From the NCBI GenBank assembly GCA_963662175.1, contig OY759216.1, positions 36,969,087 through 37,033,086 of the forward strand: a stretch of DNA of 64,000 bases, given 5' to 3'. Shown one piece after another: positions 10,431 to 20,809 of the stretch (positions are counted from its first letter, which is position 1; every line of letters begins with the position of its first letter). Position numbers and translations under genes: made by a program. The notes beneath the pieces were generated by a model. It was not told where the DNA came from. It did no database searches and worked only from the letters and a program-made list of their open reading frames with translations. The stretch comes from Aradus depressus (Eukaryota > Arthropoda > Insecta > Hemiptera > Aradidae).

Positions 10431-11644
10431 TGTTATCACTCTCTCAATTTACTATTGGTATGAATGAATCGTCATACTAAATTTCATGTCCTTACATTAA
10501 TTCCATCAGCAATCATGTGTAGTGATATATCATATTAAATGTAACTTCCTTCCGTTGAATTTCTGGAACAGAATTCCTCTCTTATTATATTAAAGCTATG
10601 AATAAAATATATATGTATATAAATATATACACATATAAGTAAATATATATATATATTTATATATATAATGAATGAATAACTTTACTGTTCATAAAGAATT
10701 ATCATACAGCAAGGAGTTCGATACATAGTACAAACAATAACTAAATAATATAAAACAAAGTATTAAATAACAAAACAATAGAAGAGATTTCTTCATAATT
10801 AAAATATAATAACCTAATTCTATAAACAAAAACACAATAGAAAATTACAACACTGATATTAATAAAAATTAAATTAAATAGAAGATTAAATTAGAAGAAA
10901 CAAAGAAATATCAGGAAGCTTCTATTCATATGAAACTATTAGTATTAATATGTTGTGGAGATGTGTTGAGACATCTATCGGAACATATCCCAAATAGCTA
11001 GTCAGGTATTTATCCTTTCAGAAAGAACACGACTGACAACTTATCTCAGGAGAGAACTAATATTTTTATTTTTATTTTTAAATAAATCCTTTTAATCCAT
11101 GCTAGCCGAAGTTGGACAAATACTAAAGAATATATATAATTAGAATTAATGATCTTCTAATTATATTTTGAGTAAGGGTAGTTTTGGGTGTGTGTTCAGT
11201 ATGGGGAAAAAAAAACATTTTAAGTGGTCTGTTTAATGTAGTACGGGTGAAGATGTGGAGGGCCCGAGCCGAGTGACTTGGTGAGCCAAGGATACCTTTC
11301 CAGCTAACGATATAAGTTTTTGGACCTGGAACCTGAGAGAGGAGAACTGGTATAGTAATCTTGGTGGGATGAAGGTAAACATTGTGCCGATACTAGCTCC
11401 CTCCACACCACTCGACTAGGTCAAGTGCCACCGCTAACACACAACATCCTCTCTTCCATAGTTATCTCGAATTTTGATGTACTTTTTTTTTTTTTTAATA
11501 TAAGAAGAAAAATAACAATATGTGGACTGGCGAAAATATAAGTTTAGAATCTATACAAGGTATACGCCATTTGCGGCAGGAAGGCCAGGTGCGACACAAT
11601 GGGCGGATCAATGCGTCCAGCAAAAATATGAAAAATTACAATCA
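10431..11644. other. AT-rich tract with microsatellite and possible LINE 3' relic
   Basis: 10595-10670 is an imperfect (TA)n/(TATA)n tract. From 10664, ATGAATGAATAACTTTACTG resembles the reversed tail of a LINE. 11170-11250 has blocks shared with 57440-57500 (AAGCATTTTAAGT-like), suggesting a decayed minus-strand Jockey fragment. 11260-11480 is more GC-rich but shows no motif. Confidence 0.4.
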
Positions 11645-12110
11645 TTTCCTTGCCCAGCGATGGAATATAGAGAAAGTTATCTAATTGGTCAGAAATTCGA
11701 TGTAGAGTTTTCACTGAAATTTCATTATAACCCCCAATTCCAAAAATATAAAGTGTGTGGGTGTGACAGTGAACACGATAACTCATATCAACATGACATT
11801 ATATATGTGTATTTCAGCCAAATTGGCCAAAGGGTAGGGGAGGATTACAGAGTAGGCTCAACTTAAAAACCTTAATATCTGCCGTAATGTATCGATACAC
11901 AATTTAGCAGAGGATTGAGGATTTTTAGCTCAAACGATCGACTGCTTTTGGAGGGAGAGTGACAACTTAACTGATTAATTCGTGTTGAGGAATTACATTG
12001 CTGGTGATTCACCGACGCTTTTTACTTCCCCAGCTATACTGTATAGGGGAACTTACATAATCGCCCAGAAATTCGATTTCGAGTTGTCATGAAACTGAAA
12101 ATTTACATGA
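11645..12110 (+). repeat. Family A copy followed by the head of a second copy
   Basis: Head TTATCTAATTGGTCAGAAAT at 11675. One complete unit and one damaged unit (TGCCGTAATGTATCGATAC). Tail with CTGGTGATTCACCGACG at about 12001. Immediately after comes ACTTCCCCAGCTATACTG-TATAGGGGAA, the palindrome that joins a tail to the head of the next copy (12025-12100). Confidence 0.82.
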
Positions 12111-12724
12111 ACATTACTTTACAAAGCTAAGATGCAACAGATGCTTAATGCTCACACTTGAAGCTCACAAGCTAAAGGATTAAGCAGCAAAATGACAAAT
12201 GCTGAAGGGTGCTGCAAGACAACCTGTGGGTGCTGCATTGATGAATAGTGCACTGAGACACTTTTTAGCAATATAAGTAAAAAAGAGGGTGCTGCATGTG
12301 TGCTCGAGTGACGATTTACCGTAATGAAACCAAAATTCTACCCTCTCTTCCCTCCACGGAACACAACATCTTGTTCTCAAAACTCACTTGGTTAATACAG
12401 TTGCATAACAATAATAAACGTAATTACACCAAATCCCATTGTTCAAATGCAAAAAATACTATTTCTCAGTCATCAATGAAATGCGAGTAATTCCTTCGTA
12501 AAATGTATATAGGCCATCCCAATAAACAGTATTGCGAAGTTAGCCGAAACAATACCTGCAGGGGCTGCTGACGCTCTTGGAGAACAACGTAGAAAATACC
12601 TGGGGCCATGATCTATTTAATTGGTCAAGTTTATTTATTGGATCCTAGAACCAAGTCTACCTATTTAATTGAAGGATAAGACCAACGAAAGTTTTATAAT
12701 TTTCCTAAAGCATTCTCGATTGAG
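12111..12724. other. No identifiable feature
   Basis: Several GC-poor short repeats of GCTGCA/GCTGAAGG type at 12130-12300. No gene signal. Confidence 0.45.
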
Positions 12725-13115
12725 CGAACCCTCGACAAACAGCACAAAACACAAGTGAACAAACTATTGAAAATACCCACTGAGACGACTATGGACATAT
12801 GTGTCCACCATACGTCAACAAACACATCAACATGTTATTAAGGGATCATGTTTGCTAGAGTATGGTACCACCATGGTTGCGGGTTCGAATCTCGTCCGAG
12901 AGCGTTTTAGCCTCCTTGTGCTATGGATTTTGTGTAAATAACACCGTTATAGGGGCATATGTAAAAAAAACATGTTATTACATTCTATTGATAAAGAAGA
13001 GTATCTGAAACAATACTAACTATTGTAATATACACCCAAAAATAAGTTCATTACGTTCACAACACTTACAAGAAGGTTGAAGGGGAAGTGAAACAGCGAC
13101 TTACAGCTACTCCTA
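12725..13115 (+). pseudogene. Highly decayed Jockey-type LINE end, interrupted by SINE B
   Basis: 12755-12840 and 12981-13115 correspond to the copy at 9795-10110 (ACTATTGAAAATACCCACTG; then AGGTTGAAGGGGAAGTGAAA matching the closing segment there). No open frame survives. The SINE B insertion divides it. Confidence 0.5.
12829..12980 (+). mobile_element. SINE B copy with 12-bp target duplication
   Basis: Element 12841-12968. Both flanks read AACATGTTATTA (12829-12840 and 12969-12980). B box GCGGGTTCGAATCTCGTCCG is intact. The A-box side is degraded. It ends in an A-run. It is shorter than the copies at 20622 and 26962, missing most of the 3' body. Confidence 0.88.
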
Positions 13116-13214
13116 ATTACAGTAGCATCATTACATAATTAGTAGCATAATTATTGTCATAGAAAAAGAAATAGTAGTCCTTTAGCCTCTACGCTGAACC
13201 GGTGAGACGTGCCA

Positions 13215-13262
13215 ATGATCATGAGGCTGTTGCGTTGAAAACCGATTCTGGTAAAAAATAAC
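13215..13262 (+). repeat. Solo arm of the 50.97-kb foldback family
   Basis: GTTGCGTTGAAAACCGATTC and TGGTAAAAAATAAC match the outer arm and flank of 50945-51000 in reverse complement. Confidence 0.5.
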
Positions 13263-13329
13263 AGTGGTAAGATAACTTCTTCCATTTCTGTGAAGAATCA
13301 TAGAAACCAGCATCTATTTTGTTAATGTA

Positions 13330-13336
<7 letters not shown>

Positions 13337-13384
<48 letters not shown>
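13337..13384. repeat. (TA)24 microsatellite
   Basis: Uninterrupted TA dinucleotides. Confidence 0.95.
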
Positions 13385-13388
<4 letters not shown>

Positions 13389-14827
13389 ACTTTTAAGATT
13401 TTAAGATATTAAATGGTGGTTGAGTCAATTTAGGACTTTTTGTATCTGATGAGAAAGTGAAAGTCAATTATAAACGTCACTTATCTTACATCTCAAGACT
13501 TATGAGCTTTTGTATGAATAAATTGAATGAAGTCGGGACAAACTTTAGCTAACATTGGGAAGAAAAATATAATCTAAAAGGGACAAAAACCGGGTGTCGA
13601 GCAGTTTGGGAGGTTATTTTCTAAAAAAAAAACTAAGACAGCTTCAGTCTGACACAAGTTCATGTGAAGGGTGAACGTGCTTTGTTATTTTGAGGCTTTG
13701 CAGATCAAAGACCAATGTCTTCCTGCCGACAAGCCTTAGCCTCCAACCTTCAAATTTTGGCATGGAGAAGTTCAACAAAAATTAAAATACAATGAATTTT
13801 CCACATGTTTTTCCGAAAATAATAAGGCTAAAATATAAATTTAATACGTCCAAATTAATTATTTTTGACATAAGTGCACTTTTTTGGATTTAGGTATATT
13901 AGTACTCATCTGTGATGAGATTTGTATCGAATTACAAGGAAATATAAATGTCAGCTTCCCACCTGGGCTTACAGTAATACCAATAATTAACAGACAATAT
14001 ATAATTCCATATGTCCACTACTGAAGTAGTAAAGAATACAAATATATATTAACAATTTCAATATTACTGTCTTTCTATATTATTTTCCTATGTCCTCCTT
14101 TCTGTCTTCTTAGTCCAAAGCAGTTCCCCAATTCGTTCTATTTGTTTTATTTTCGTTTTCGTCCTTAATTTAAATATCTATCACACGTTTTTCAACTATA
14201 CATTTCTACTTCCTCCTTAAACTCACATGTTTCTTCAACTATTTCAAAACAAAAACACCCATATTTTACTAATAATAAAGACATCATTGATACATGTATT
14301 CCTCCTACAGACCTCAGATGGCCTTCTCCAACCTACTCTAGGTTAAAAATTTAATTAATGAAAAATTTAATTCAAATGAAAAAGATAGTGTTTTGTTCGT
14401 TACTTAAGAAAAGGTAAAAAAAAAAAATATAAAATGGACATATTCATATTTTCATCAGGATAAAGAGAAGAAATACGAAGGATAAAAGAGATAGGAGTCC
14501 ACCAATATTATGTTAAGTAGAAATAACAAATGTATTTTATCGAAATTAATTAATCCTTAATCATCTAATTGAATCGCATTTTGGATTTTCTGTATTTCTT
14601 TAATTAAATGAAGTGCCTCCCTCAACATAGTATATATTGTCGTGGCCTACGTTGCAACGTTAGGTGTGTTCTAAGGCTAGCTAGGTGCATTTGAAGGACT
14701 TATGTCCTGAAAAAAAATCATATAAACAGACTGTTCTTTGGAAAAAATGCATAAATGCAGATATATCTTTGTTCTTTCAACAATTTTGAAGTTATAAATG
14801 GCATATTCATACTTACTTCATTCTTAC
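13385..14827. other. No identifiable feature
   Basis: AT-rich, with T-rich and C-poor stretches (14060-14280) and many short A-runs. No coding, RNA or repeat structure recognised. Confidence 0.5.
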
Positions 14828-15115
14828 TTCCCCAGCTATCAAAAATATAGGGTAAGTTATGTAATCGGTCAAAAATTCGATGCTGACTTTTCAATGGAAT
14901 TTCATGTTTTCATGGGGGAAAAACTTCTCGATAAAATTAATTTACCAACACGAAATTTTATATGTGTAACCAAAATCCCGTAAGGACAACACCTATCGAC
15001 TTTCAGCCAAATCGGCCAAAGGGGACGGGGGATTACGGAAGAGGCTTAACACAAAAACTCTAATAATAGTCGTTGTAATAAATGTATCGACACAAAATTT
15101 CATGTGTGAATTCGT
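14828..15115 (+). repeat. Family A copy
   Basis: Begins at the palindrome remnant ACTTCCCCAGCTATC. Head GTAAGTTATGTAATCGGTCA. Two units with GACAACACCTATCGACTTTC between them. The tail is missing: the copy ends at CACAAAATTTCATGTGTGAA. Confidence 0.8.
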
Positions 15116-15193
15116 GACAATTTGAAATAGAATCAATCATAAGTAATACACCTTTCTGATGCGACAGTTGTCTGTCCAAAACTAAATTATAAA

Positions 15194-15790
15194 GAAAAAC
15201 GTATGTTTTTTTTTAAATATTGTATATTTCACAAGATATATAAAATGTATGGGAGTACTTTCGGTATTTCTACCATCTTCACGACAAATACTGAGTATTA
15301 ATCAGTATTTGTTAACTCGTGGTCTCATATATTTTGTGAAATAGACAATATTTAAAAAATATATATATATTTTTTATTGAGTGTTTCACAAAATCTCTGC
15401 AAAAATGTTAAATATCGACAAAAATTAATTGTTGATGCTTCCCCTCCCCTAAAAAGTTTTGCTTATACTGCTCTAACAACGTCCAAATCCTGTAAAACCT
15501 TACTAAATACATTACTTCATTCAGCAGACCATATGTAATATATTTTGACAAATTACTAATTTGTTAACCGAAAATAGAATTACCGGAACAGACAGCTCTG
15601 ACAGTAACTTTTAGACAAGATGTCAACGAACAATATCCTGTGGAGTTTCGTACTTACTTTCTCAAAAAACTGTGTAATCTTATTCATAAAGTCGTGGCTG
15701 AAGATGGTAGTAATACCGAAAGTACTCCCATATCTTATATATATTTTGTGAAATAGACAATATTTTTAAAAAAACATAAGTTTTTTTTAA
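15194..15790. mobile_element. Foldback element with ~95-bp terminal inverted repeats
   Basis: Left arm 15194-15285 and right arm 15691-15790 are reverse complements with few mismatches. Both contain the complement pair ATGGGAGTACTTTCGGTATT / AATACCGAAAGTACTCCCAT. A third, inverted partial arm lies inside at about 15308-15365. Between them, TTTCACAAAATCTCTGCAAA (15387) recurs at 57092. No transposase. A solo arm occurs at 8817. Confidence 0.82.
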
Positions 15791-15876
15791 CATATATTAA
15801 ACTATATATCCTTCATTTTTTATTTGAGGTAGGAAGAGCTAACAGGTTCACTATATACATGTACATGTATATTTTT

Positions 15877-16064
15877 GTGGAATTAAGACAATATAAATGT
15901 TGAACCAGTTCTTCATTGTTATTAGTTCTTCCCCTATATCGACACTGATAGCAAAAATGTATTCCCCATTGTGGAATTAAGACAACATAAATGTTGAACC
16001 AGATGTTCATTGTTATTAGTTCTTCCACTATATCGACACTGATAGCAAAAATGTATTCCCCATT
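15877..16064. repeat. 94-bp tandem duplication
   Basis: Two units starting GTGGAATTAAGACAA at 15877 and 15971, with a third start at 16065 that soon diverges. A single related piece, GCAAAAATGTATTC with the CGATATAG/CGGCACAG-like block, is at 20830-20870, so the unit is a dispersed repeat duplicated here. Confidence 0.85.
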
Positions 16065-16065
16065 G

Positions 16066-16519
16066 TGAAATTTCAATTTCAATTAAGATATTTAGTTGAA
16101 AATATCTCTCTTTCCTTTGTCCGCATATTTGCTCAAGTTAATATCGTCTCCTCTCACATAATAAAATTTTCATTTGGGCAAACAGACGTTATATTGAACC
16201 CAACAGACCTATCTCCCGCGAATAATAGAAACGAAAAGGAAAACCTGTACCACTTTTTTATCTCTTGTTCTGTATATTCAGAATTTCTGTGTTTCTCCCC
16301 CAATTCAATTCTATGAATCATTAAACACTGACCATCCTGATGTAATAAAAAAATATATATCTTATAAAATATAGTCTGAAACTAGGGGCATTTATCTGTG
16401 ATGAATATTCAAAATTATTATTATTTATTAACATCTCACTAAAAATATGCGAGGAATTTGGACATTCAACAAAGTGTTCGAGGAATGTATATTAAACAAT
16501 TTGATTGGATCCTAATACT
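16066..16519. other. No identifiable feature
   Basis: AT-rich. The open frame at 16065-16316 has no motif. Confidence 0.45.
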
Positions 16520-16830
16520 AAATTTTATGTGGATTCATTCACCAACGGCAGTTATTAGAGTTTTTGTGGCAAGCCTCCTCCTCAATCCCCCCTCCCCTAT
16601 TTGGCGTATTTGGCTAAAAATATATGTGTCGTCCTTATAGGGTACACTTATAAAATGTTGTGTCCATATATTCATTCTATCGGCAGTTATATTGTTCACA
16701 GTCACATAGCATTTTTTTTTTTTTGGAATCAGAGGATCGCAAATATGAAATTCCGTTCAGATCTCCGCATCGAATTTTTGATCGATTACATAACTTCCCC
16801 TATACTTCGTATAGACCGACGGGGAGGGTC
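16520..16830 (-). repeat. Family A copy
   Basis: Complete head on the minus strand, ending at the palindrome CTTCCCCTATACTTCGTATAG (20-base core at 16797-16816). One full unit carries GTGTCCATATATTCATTCTA and the CCCTCCCCTATTTGGCG block. A T-run at 16711 marks the usual A-run of the head. Confidence 0.82.
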
Positions 16831-16872
16831 AAAATTGTCTTATTTCGGATAAACTATATGATTTGTATATGA

Positions 16873-17145
16873 TAGACTCTTGCCTGAGTCATATCCCCTA
16901 CTACTAGAGCGCTCTTTCGTCACCCTGGTAGACATGAGCCCGACTCTACTATGGGAGTCCAAAATTTTGCCTACTCTAAATTTTTATTCATCTGGGGTAA
17001 AGGTCTTTAACGAGTACATAACATCGTACAGGCTAGGGACCATCGCTTAACGTCACATCCAAAGGACGGCGGGCTCATGATTTTCTTACCTCCCAGATAA
17101 AATAACACAGTAAGCAAGCACGCTGCCTAAGAGCTACAGGTGCCC
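16873..17145 (-). mobile_element. SINE A copy, both ends decayed
   Basis: 3' hairpin region ACTAGAGCGCTCTTTCGTCA, GTACATAACATCGTACAGGC and the CTCCCAGATAAAAT hairpin are clear. The tRNA-like head is scrambled (GAGCTACAGGTGCCCT remains of the 5' end). The usual (TTAGG) tail is lost. Confidence 0.72.
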
Positions 17146-17255
17146 TCTATGTATATGATATATAATCCCTCCCGATGGTTATTTATGTTAAGCAGTTCTC
17201 CTGACAAAAGTAGAAAAAAAGAACTTACTAAATTTCGTGTCAATAGATCAGTTAC

Positions 17256-17365
17256 ATGGGCAGTTATTGAGGTATCCTCTAATTCCCCCATTCCTTCGGC
17301 CGATATAATACGTGCGGTTTATTGTACTTAAATGTAAAATTTCATGTCGATACATTGCTTCTGGC
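17256..17365 (-). repeat. Family A fragment
   Basis: One internal unit. The plus strand reads GGCAGTTATTGAGGTATCC, TTCGGCCGATATAATACG and TTTCATGTCGATACATTGC. 17366-17671 beyond it shows nothing. Confidence 0.65.
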
Positions 17366-17671
17366 CCTCCCTCCTCTTTGCGACTGGATAAGTAAATATG
17401 AATATGGTATCGTTGTTCTAATTTTCGCCATTGGCAGGGAGACTTTGCACACTGACCAGTAAATGTGCACATTAGTCTCTCTACTCACATTTACTCTAAC
17501 CTATCCATTATCCTTCTCATCCAATTAATCATGCTTCTTCCCCCTTTTCATTATTGTCAGCTCTTCATGTTACACAATTTCTTCTAACTATAATTATTCT
17601 TTATATCATAATTTTTTATGCTTATTATATTTATTCCTTATTTCTAGCCATTTAATATATTTATCAATTAT

Positions 17672-18325
17672 ATATTGAAGACACTTGTCCATCAGTTTAC
17701 ATTAACAACCAGCCCATTCCTGTATCCGACACTGTCCGATATCTAGGACTTCATTTAGACAGACGTTTAACTTGGACAACTCATATCAGACTGAAACGCA
17801 CAGACCTCAAAAGACGATTTAGACGACTGAAATCAATCATCGGATGACGATCGACATTATCACTTGAAAACCAACTTCACATGTACAACACTATACTAAA
17901 ACCCATCTGGACTTACGGCATCGAGATATGGGGATCAGCCAAAAAATCAAACATACAACGTCTTCAGTCAATACAATCCATTATACTACGCCACAGTGCC
18001 AATGCGCCATTTTACGTTTCCAACCTCACATTACATAATGACCTCAACATCCCATTTGTACCTTATCAGGACACGATATCGATGATCTTTTCTTTCATCC
18101 GCCAAACTTATACGAGAATTATCTACAAACACTCTCCCCACAAATCCACCACGACGCCTCAAGCGGATATGGCAGAGGGACCTGCTCCAGGACTAGCCTG
18201 GACTCCTCTTCGGTCACGTACCTCAGCAGTACAGCCACGCACCTGACACTGCACTATTTATCGCAATAGCTAATGGCAAATGTTATGCCATTGTAAATAC
18301 ATATATAAATAAATAAATAAAATAT
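17672..18325 (+). pseudogene. Jockey-type LINE, 3' end of ORF2 with (AAAT)n tail
   Basis: The frame starts at about 17690 with VYINNQPIPVSDTVRYLGLH and LDRRLTWTTHI. A single in-frame stop (TGA, 17845-17847) sits where relatives have a residue just before the SLENQL segment. It reopens to ILKPIWTYGIEIWGSA, LRHSANAPFYVSNLTLHNDL and ends at 18246. The RT catalytic box is absent, so the insertion is 5'-truncated. The 3' end is a clean ATAAATAAATAAATAAA repeat near 18305-18324. Among the LINE remnants here this one is relatively well preserved. Confidence 0.88.
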
Positions 18326-18341
18326 ATTTAAGGTTCGTGTA

Positions 18342-18540
18342 TACAGGGTGTAACAAGTCGAGAGGGCGATACTTAGGGATCTTATTGTAAACTTAATTCT
18401 GAACAAAAAAGTTCCTATAAACATAGGTCCGCAAATACTTTGCTTAAAAGTTATAATCAAAAAACTGCAGGGCAAAGAAAGAAATACCTGCAATTGGTAT
18501 AAGGGTTTAGGATCTGAATAGGGTTCAAAGTTCAATACCA
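18342..18540 (+). repeat. Left terminal inverted repeat
   Basis: Pairs base for base with 19298-19100, five mismatches by eye. The open frames visible inside it on the minus strand are only the mirror of those in the right arm. Confidence 0.93.
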
Positions 18541-18612
18541 TTCATGTTTATGAATGTTGGGTTCTATTTCAATGCAACTAATCTCATTTATTGTGAATCA
18601 GTTTTGCATAAA

Positions 18613-19098
18613 ATGCCGCGAATGTTCAAGAATGCGGAATATGCAGATATTCTATTTGTGTACGGTTTTTGTAATGGGAACAGTGATGCAGCTGTTGAGG
18701 AGTACCGAAGACGTTTCCCTCTTCGACGGATCCCCCATCGAAGGGTTTTCCAGGCTACTTATCAACGAATAAGAGAAACTGGCCGTGTTACAGAGCTGCC
18801 CACCAGAATAATTAATCCACGAGTCAATGTAAATCGAAGTGAAAATATCATCAGAGCTTTTGAAGTAAATCCGACGACAAGCCCACGTCGAACCGGGCTT
18901 CAAATGCAGGTTTCGCATATCGAAGTGTACAGAACCCTAAGGAGCGAACGTATGTACCCCTATCATTTTAATTCAGTACAGTATTTAGTACAGGCTGATG
19001 GTGAAGCAAGGATGCAATTCTGTAACTGGTATCTTCGTCGTTTAGCATCCAATCATCACTTTGGTAACAACATCTTATGGACAGATGAGGCTACATGA
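18613..19098 (+). CDS. Truncated transposase (DNA-binding half plus first catalytic Asp)
   Basis: Intact 162-codon frame from the ATG at 18613 (MPRMFKNAEYADILFVYGFC). Upstream codons are open to an ATG at 18544, but the MPRMF-type start fits the family better. Residues about 5-60 form the insect-transposon helix-turn-helix (DUF4817-like), ending VFQATYQRIRETGRV. A second helical DNA-binding stretch follows (SRRTG..LQVS-like wording, here TSPRRTGLQMQVSHIEVYRT). The frame ends ILWTDEAT, the first Asp of the DD[D/E] triad, and a TGA two bases before the right inverted repeat. If expressed, the product could bind transposon ends without cutting them, as known truncated repressors do. That is inference. 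Confidence 0.82.
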   Translation: MPRMFKNAEYADILFVYGFCNGNSDAAVEEYRRRFPLRRIPHRRVFQATYQRIRETGRVTELPTRIINPRVNVNRSENIIRAFEVNPTTSPRRTGLQMQVSHIEVYRTLRSERMYPYHFNSVQYLVQADGEARMQFCNWYLRRLASNHHFGNNILWTDEAT

Positions 19099-19099
19099 A

Positions 19100-19298
19100 T
19101 GGTATTGAACTTTGAACCCTATTCAGATCCTAATCCCTTATACCAATTGCAGGTATTTCTTTCTTTGCCCTGCAGTTTTTTGATTATAACTTTTAAACAA
19201 AGCATTTGCGGACCTATGTTTATAGGAACTTTTTTGTTCAGAATTAAATTTACTATAAGATCCCTAAGTATCGCCCTCTCGACTTGTTACACCCTGTA
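19100..19298 (+). repeat. Right terminal inverted repeat
   Basis: Ends ACTTGTTACACCCTGTA at 19282-19298, followed by TA. See the element entry for arm comparison. Confidence 0.93.
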
Positions 19299-19514
19299 TA
19301 TTGATGTATTGTGTATGATGTGCACATTTTATTTATTTCTAATCTATTATCATTAAAATATTATTTTTTTGTAAATGGCAAGATCCTAAGAAAAGGTAAG
19401 TATTGAATTCATAATTTTGATATAATAGATATTACAAAAGATTAAATCTTTTGCTGGCAGAAATCAATATCAAGATAAAAAAAAGCAAAAAACAACCTGG
19501 AAGAAATAATAAAT

Positions 19515-20015
19515 AGTTGTCGGTGAGTCACCGGCTATATACGTCCCCAGTATGAATAAATCAATTACTTTTCGCTCTCATTCCAAAGCAAATTGACAGT
19601 TTGTCAACTCAATAGTTGACTTACATGGTGACTTCTGAAACCTTATACTAAAAATTGTGTCGATACAGTATATCGGCAGTTTCTCTGGACCCCCTTAATT
19701 TTCAGAGAAATCGGCAGAAGGGAAACAGAGGATCAGAGGGGGCTCAAATCAAAAATCACAATAACTGCCGATGTAATGGATTTATCGACATGAAATTTCA
19801 TATTTAAAGTCAAAACCCAATGAGAACATAATTTCAGGGACATCGGCAGAAAAGAGGAGTCTCAATTCAAAAACCCCAATAACGGAATTTATCGACACAA
19901 AATTGAGTATAAGGATTTAGTACGCCCTATGTAAGGCAACTGTTGAATATTAGCGTAAACGGTCGACTGGTTTAGGAGGGGGAGCGAAAAGTCAATTTAT
20001 TAATTCGTCGAAGAC
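19515..20015. repeat. Two family A fragments in inverted arrangement
   Basis: 19515-19690 reads on the minus strand (plus-strand signature GTCGGTGAGTCACCGGCTAT, the tail palindrome). 19695-20015 reads on the plus strand with units at about 19762 and 19870 and the tail GTCGACTGGTTTAGGAGGGG. The junction is near TATCGGCAGTTTCTC / GACCCCC at 19675-19695. Confidence 0.75.
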
Positions 20016-20184
20016 TTTTTTTGTAATCTTTTCCAAAATTATCGATAGTCACAGGAACATGAAGTAAGTTTTTGTAAGAAAATGAATCGGCTTGTCGTAG
20101 CATATTCTGAACAGGAAATCCCACATAAGGGCATTCTAAGAACGCTACCGACGTTAGTCTGGTGTAGACTGTCAAGGGCGAATA

Positions 20185-20400
20185 GGAAGTGGATCCGAGA
20201 ATTTCATGATAAAGTTTTAGGGAACGAATGATCCATGGTTTCTAAAGAATTCAGAGCTTCACCGTGACCTCAACATTTCCACAATTGAAGAATATAAAAA
20301 CAAAAATTTGGAAATAGGGTGGCTGCCGAGGAGATAACGAGGACAAGTCGCCTTCAACCTACCGAGCAACCACGAATCTTGAATCTTGACGCTTGCCTAG
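20185..20400 (+). pseudogene. Jockey-type LINE fragment
   Basis: A short frame reads TNDPWFLKNSELHRDLNIST then IEEY, the segment of Jockey ORF2 that follows the RT domain (NAPWF...LH.DL..PT). The upstream part (20185-20230) needs at least one frameshift. A 3' region leads to AAATAAAAATAAAC at 20460. Confidence 0.7.
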
Positions 20401-20509
20401 GCTTCATCAGCACATCATTACTGCATTTATTACTTTCATAAAGAGAAAGTAATGTAAACAAATAAAAATAAACAACATGTTCAACATTTATATTTATTTT
20501 CACCAAAAT

Positions 20510-20608
20510 AAATACATATAATGTACCGATTTTGGCTTACGCCATCGTCAGCATGAAAATGGTAACCATGAAAATAGTAACAGTTCAAAACTGTTACTAT
20601 TTTCATGG
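20510..20608. repeat. Dispersed repeat end and perfect 20-bp hairpin
   Basis: 20510-20550 resembles the repeat end at 6835-6860 (TACGCCATCG block). Next to it, 20566-20585 and 20589-20608 are exact reverse complements separated by CAA: CCATGAAAATAGTAACAGTT and its complement. No protein or RNA family recognised. Confidence 0.75.
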
Positions 20609-20621
20609 AATCAAATAAAAC

Positions 20622-20809
20622 TGTGGGGGCCATGGTGCCGTGCGGGCTAGATCGTAGGGCTTTGTTCACATGTTTCCACCATGGTTTGCAGGTTCGAATC
20701 CCGTGCAGGAAAGTTTTATTTCGTACTCCTTCCCATGGATGTCGTAAATAACTTGATAACACAGTGAATGGCTAATACGCAGCGTACATAATTCCAAAAA
20801 AAAAAAAAA
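20622..20809 (+). mobile_element. SINE B copy
   Basis: tRNA-like head with GCAGGTTCGAATCCCGTGC as B box at about 20688. Body includes CCATGGATGTCGTAAATAAC and ATGGCTAATACGCAGCGTAC. A14 tail at 20796-20809. Closest relative in the window is 26962-27158. No target duplication found. Confidence 0.85.

Larger units (their letters stand above)
18340..19300 (+). mobile_element. Tc1/mariner-superfamily element with 199-bp inverted repeats
   Basis: The element spans 18342-19298 (957 bp). Its ends read TACAGGGTGTAACAAGTCG and the complement, and TA lies on both sides (18340-18341, 19299-19300), the expected target duplication. The arms (18342-18540, 19100-19298) are both 199 bp and differ at about 5 positions. 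Between them is an open N-terminal transposase fragment. The second half of the catalytic domain is missing, so the copy is internally deleted and cannot move by itself. The close similarity of the arms points to fairly recent activity. Confidence 0.93.

Noticed and set aside
15813..16082. 89-codon minus-strand frame with an internal peptide repeat
   Set aside because: The repetition is only the 94-bp DNA duplication read in different frames. No independent coding evidence.
18254..18541. 95-codon open frame on the minus strand and its plus-strand twin at 19099-19356
   Set aside because: They are the same sequence read from the two terminal inverted repeats of the TA element.
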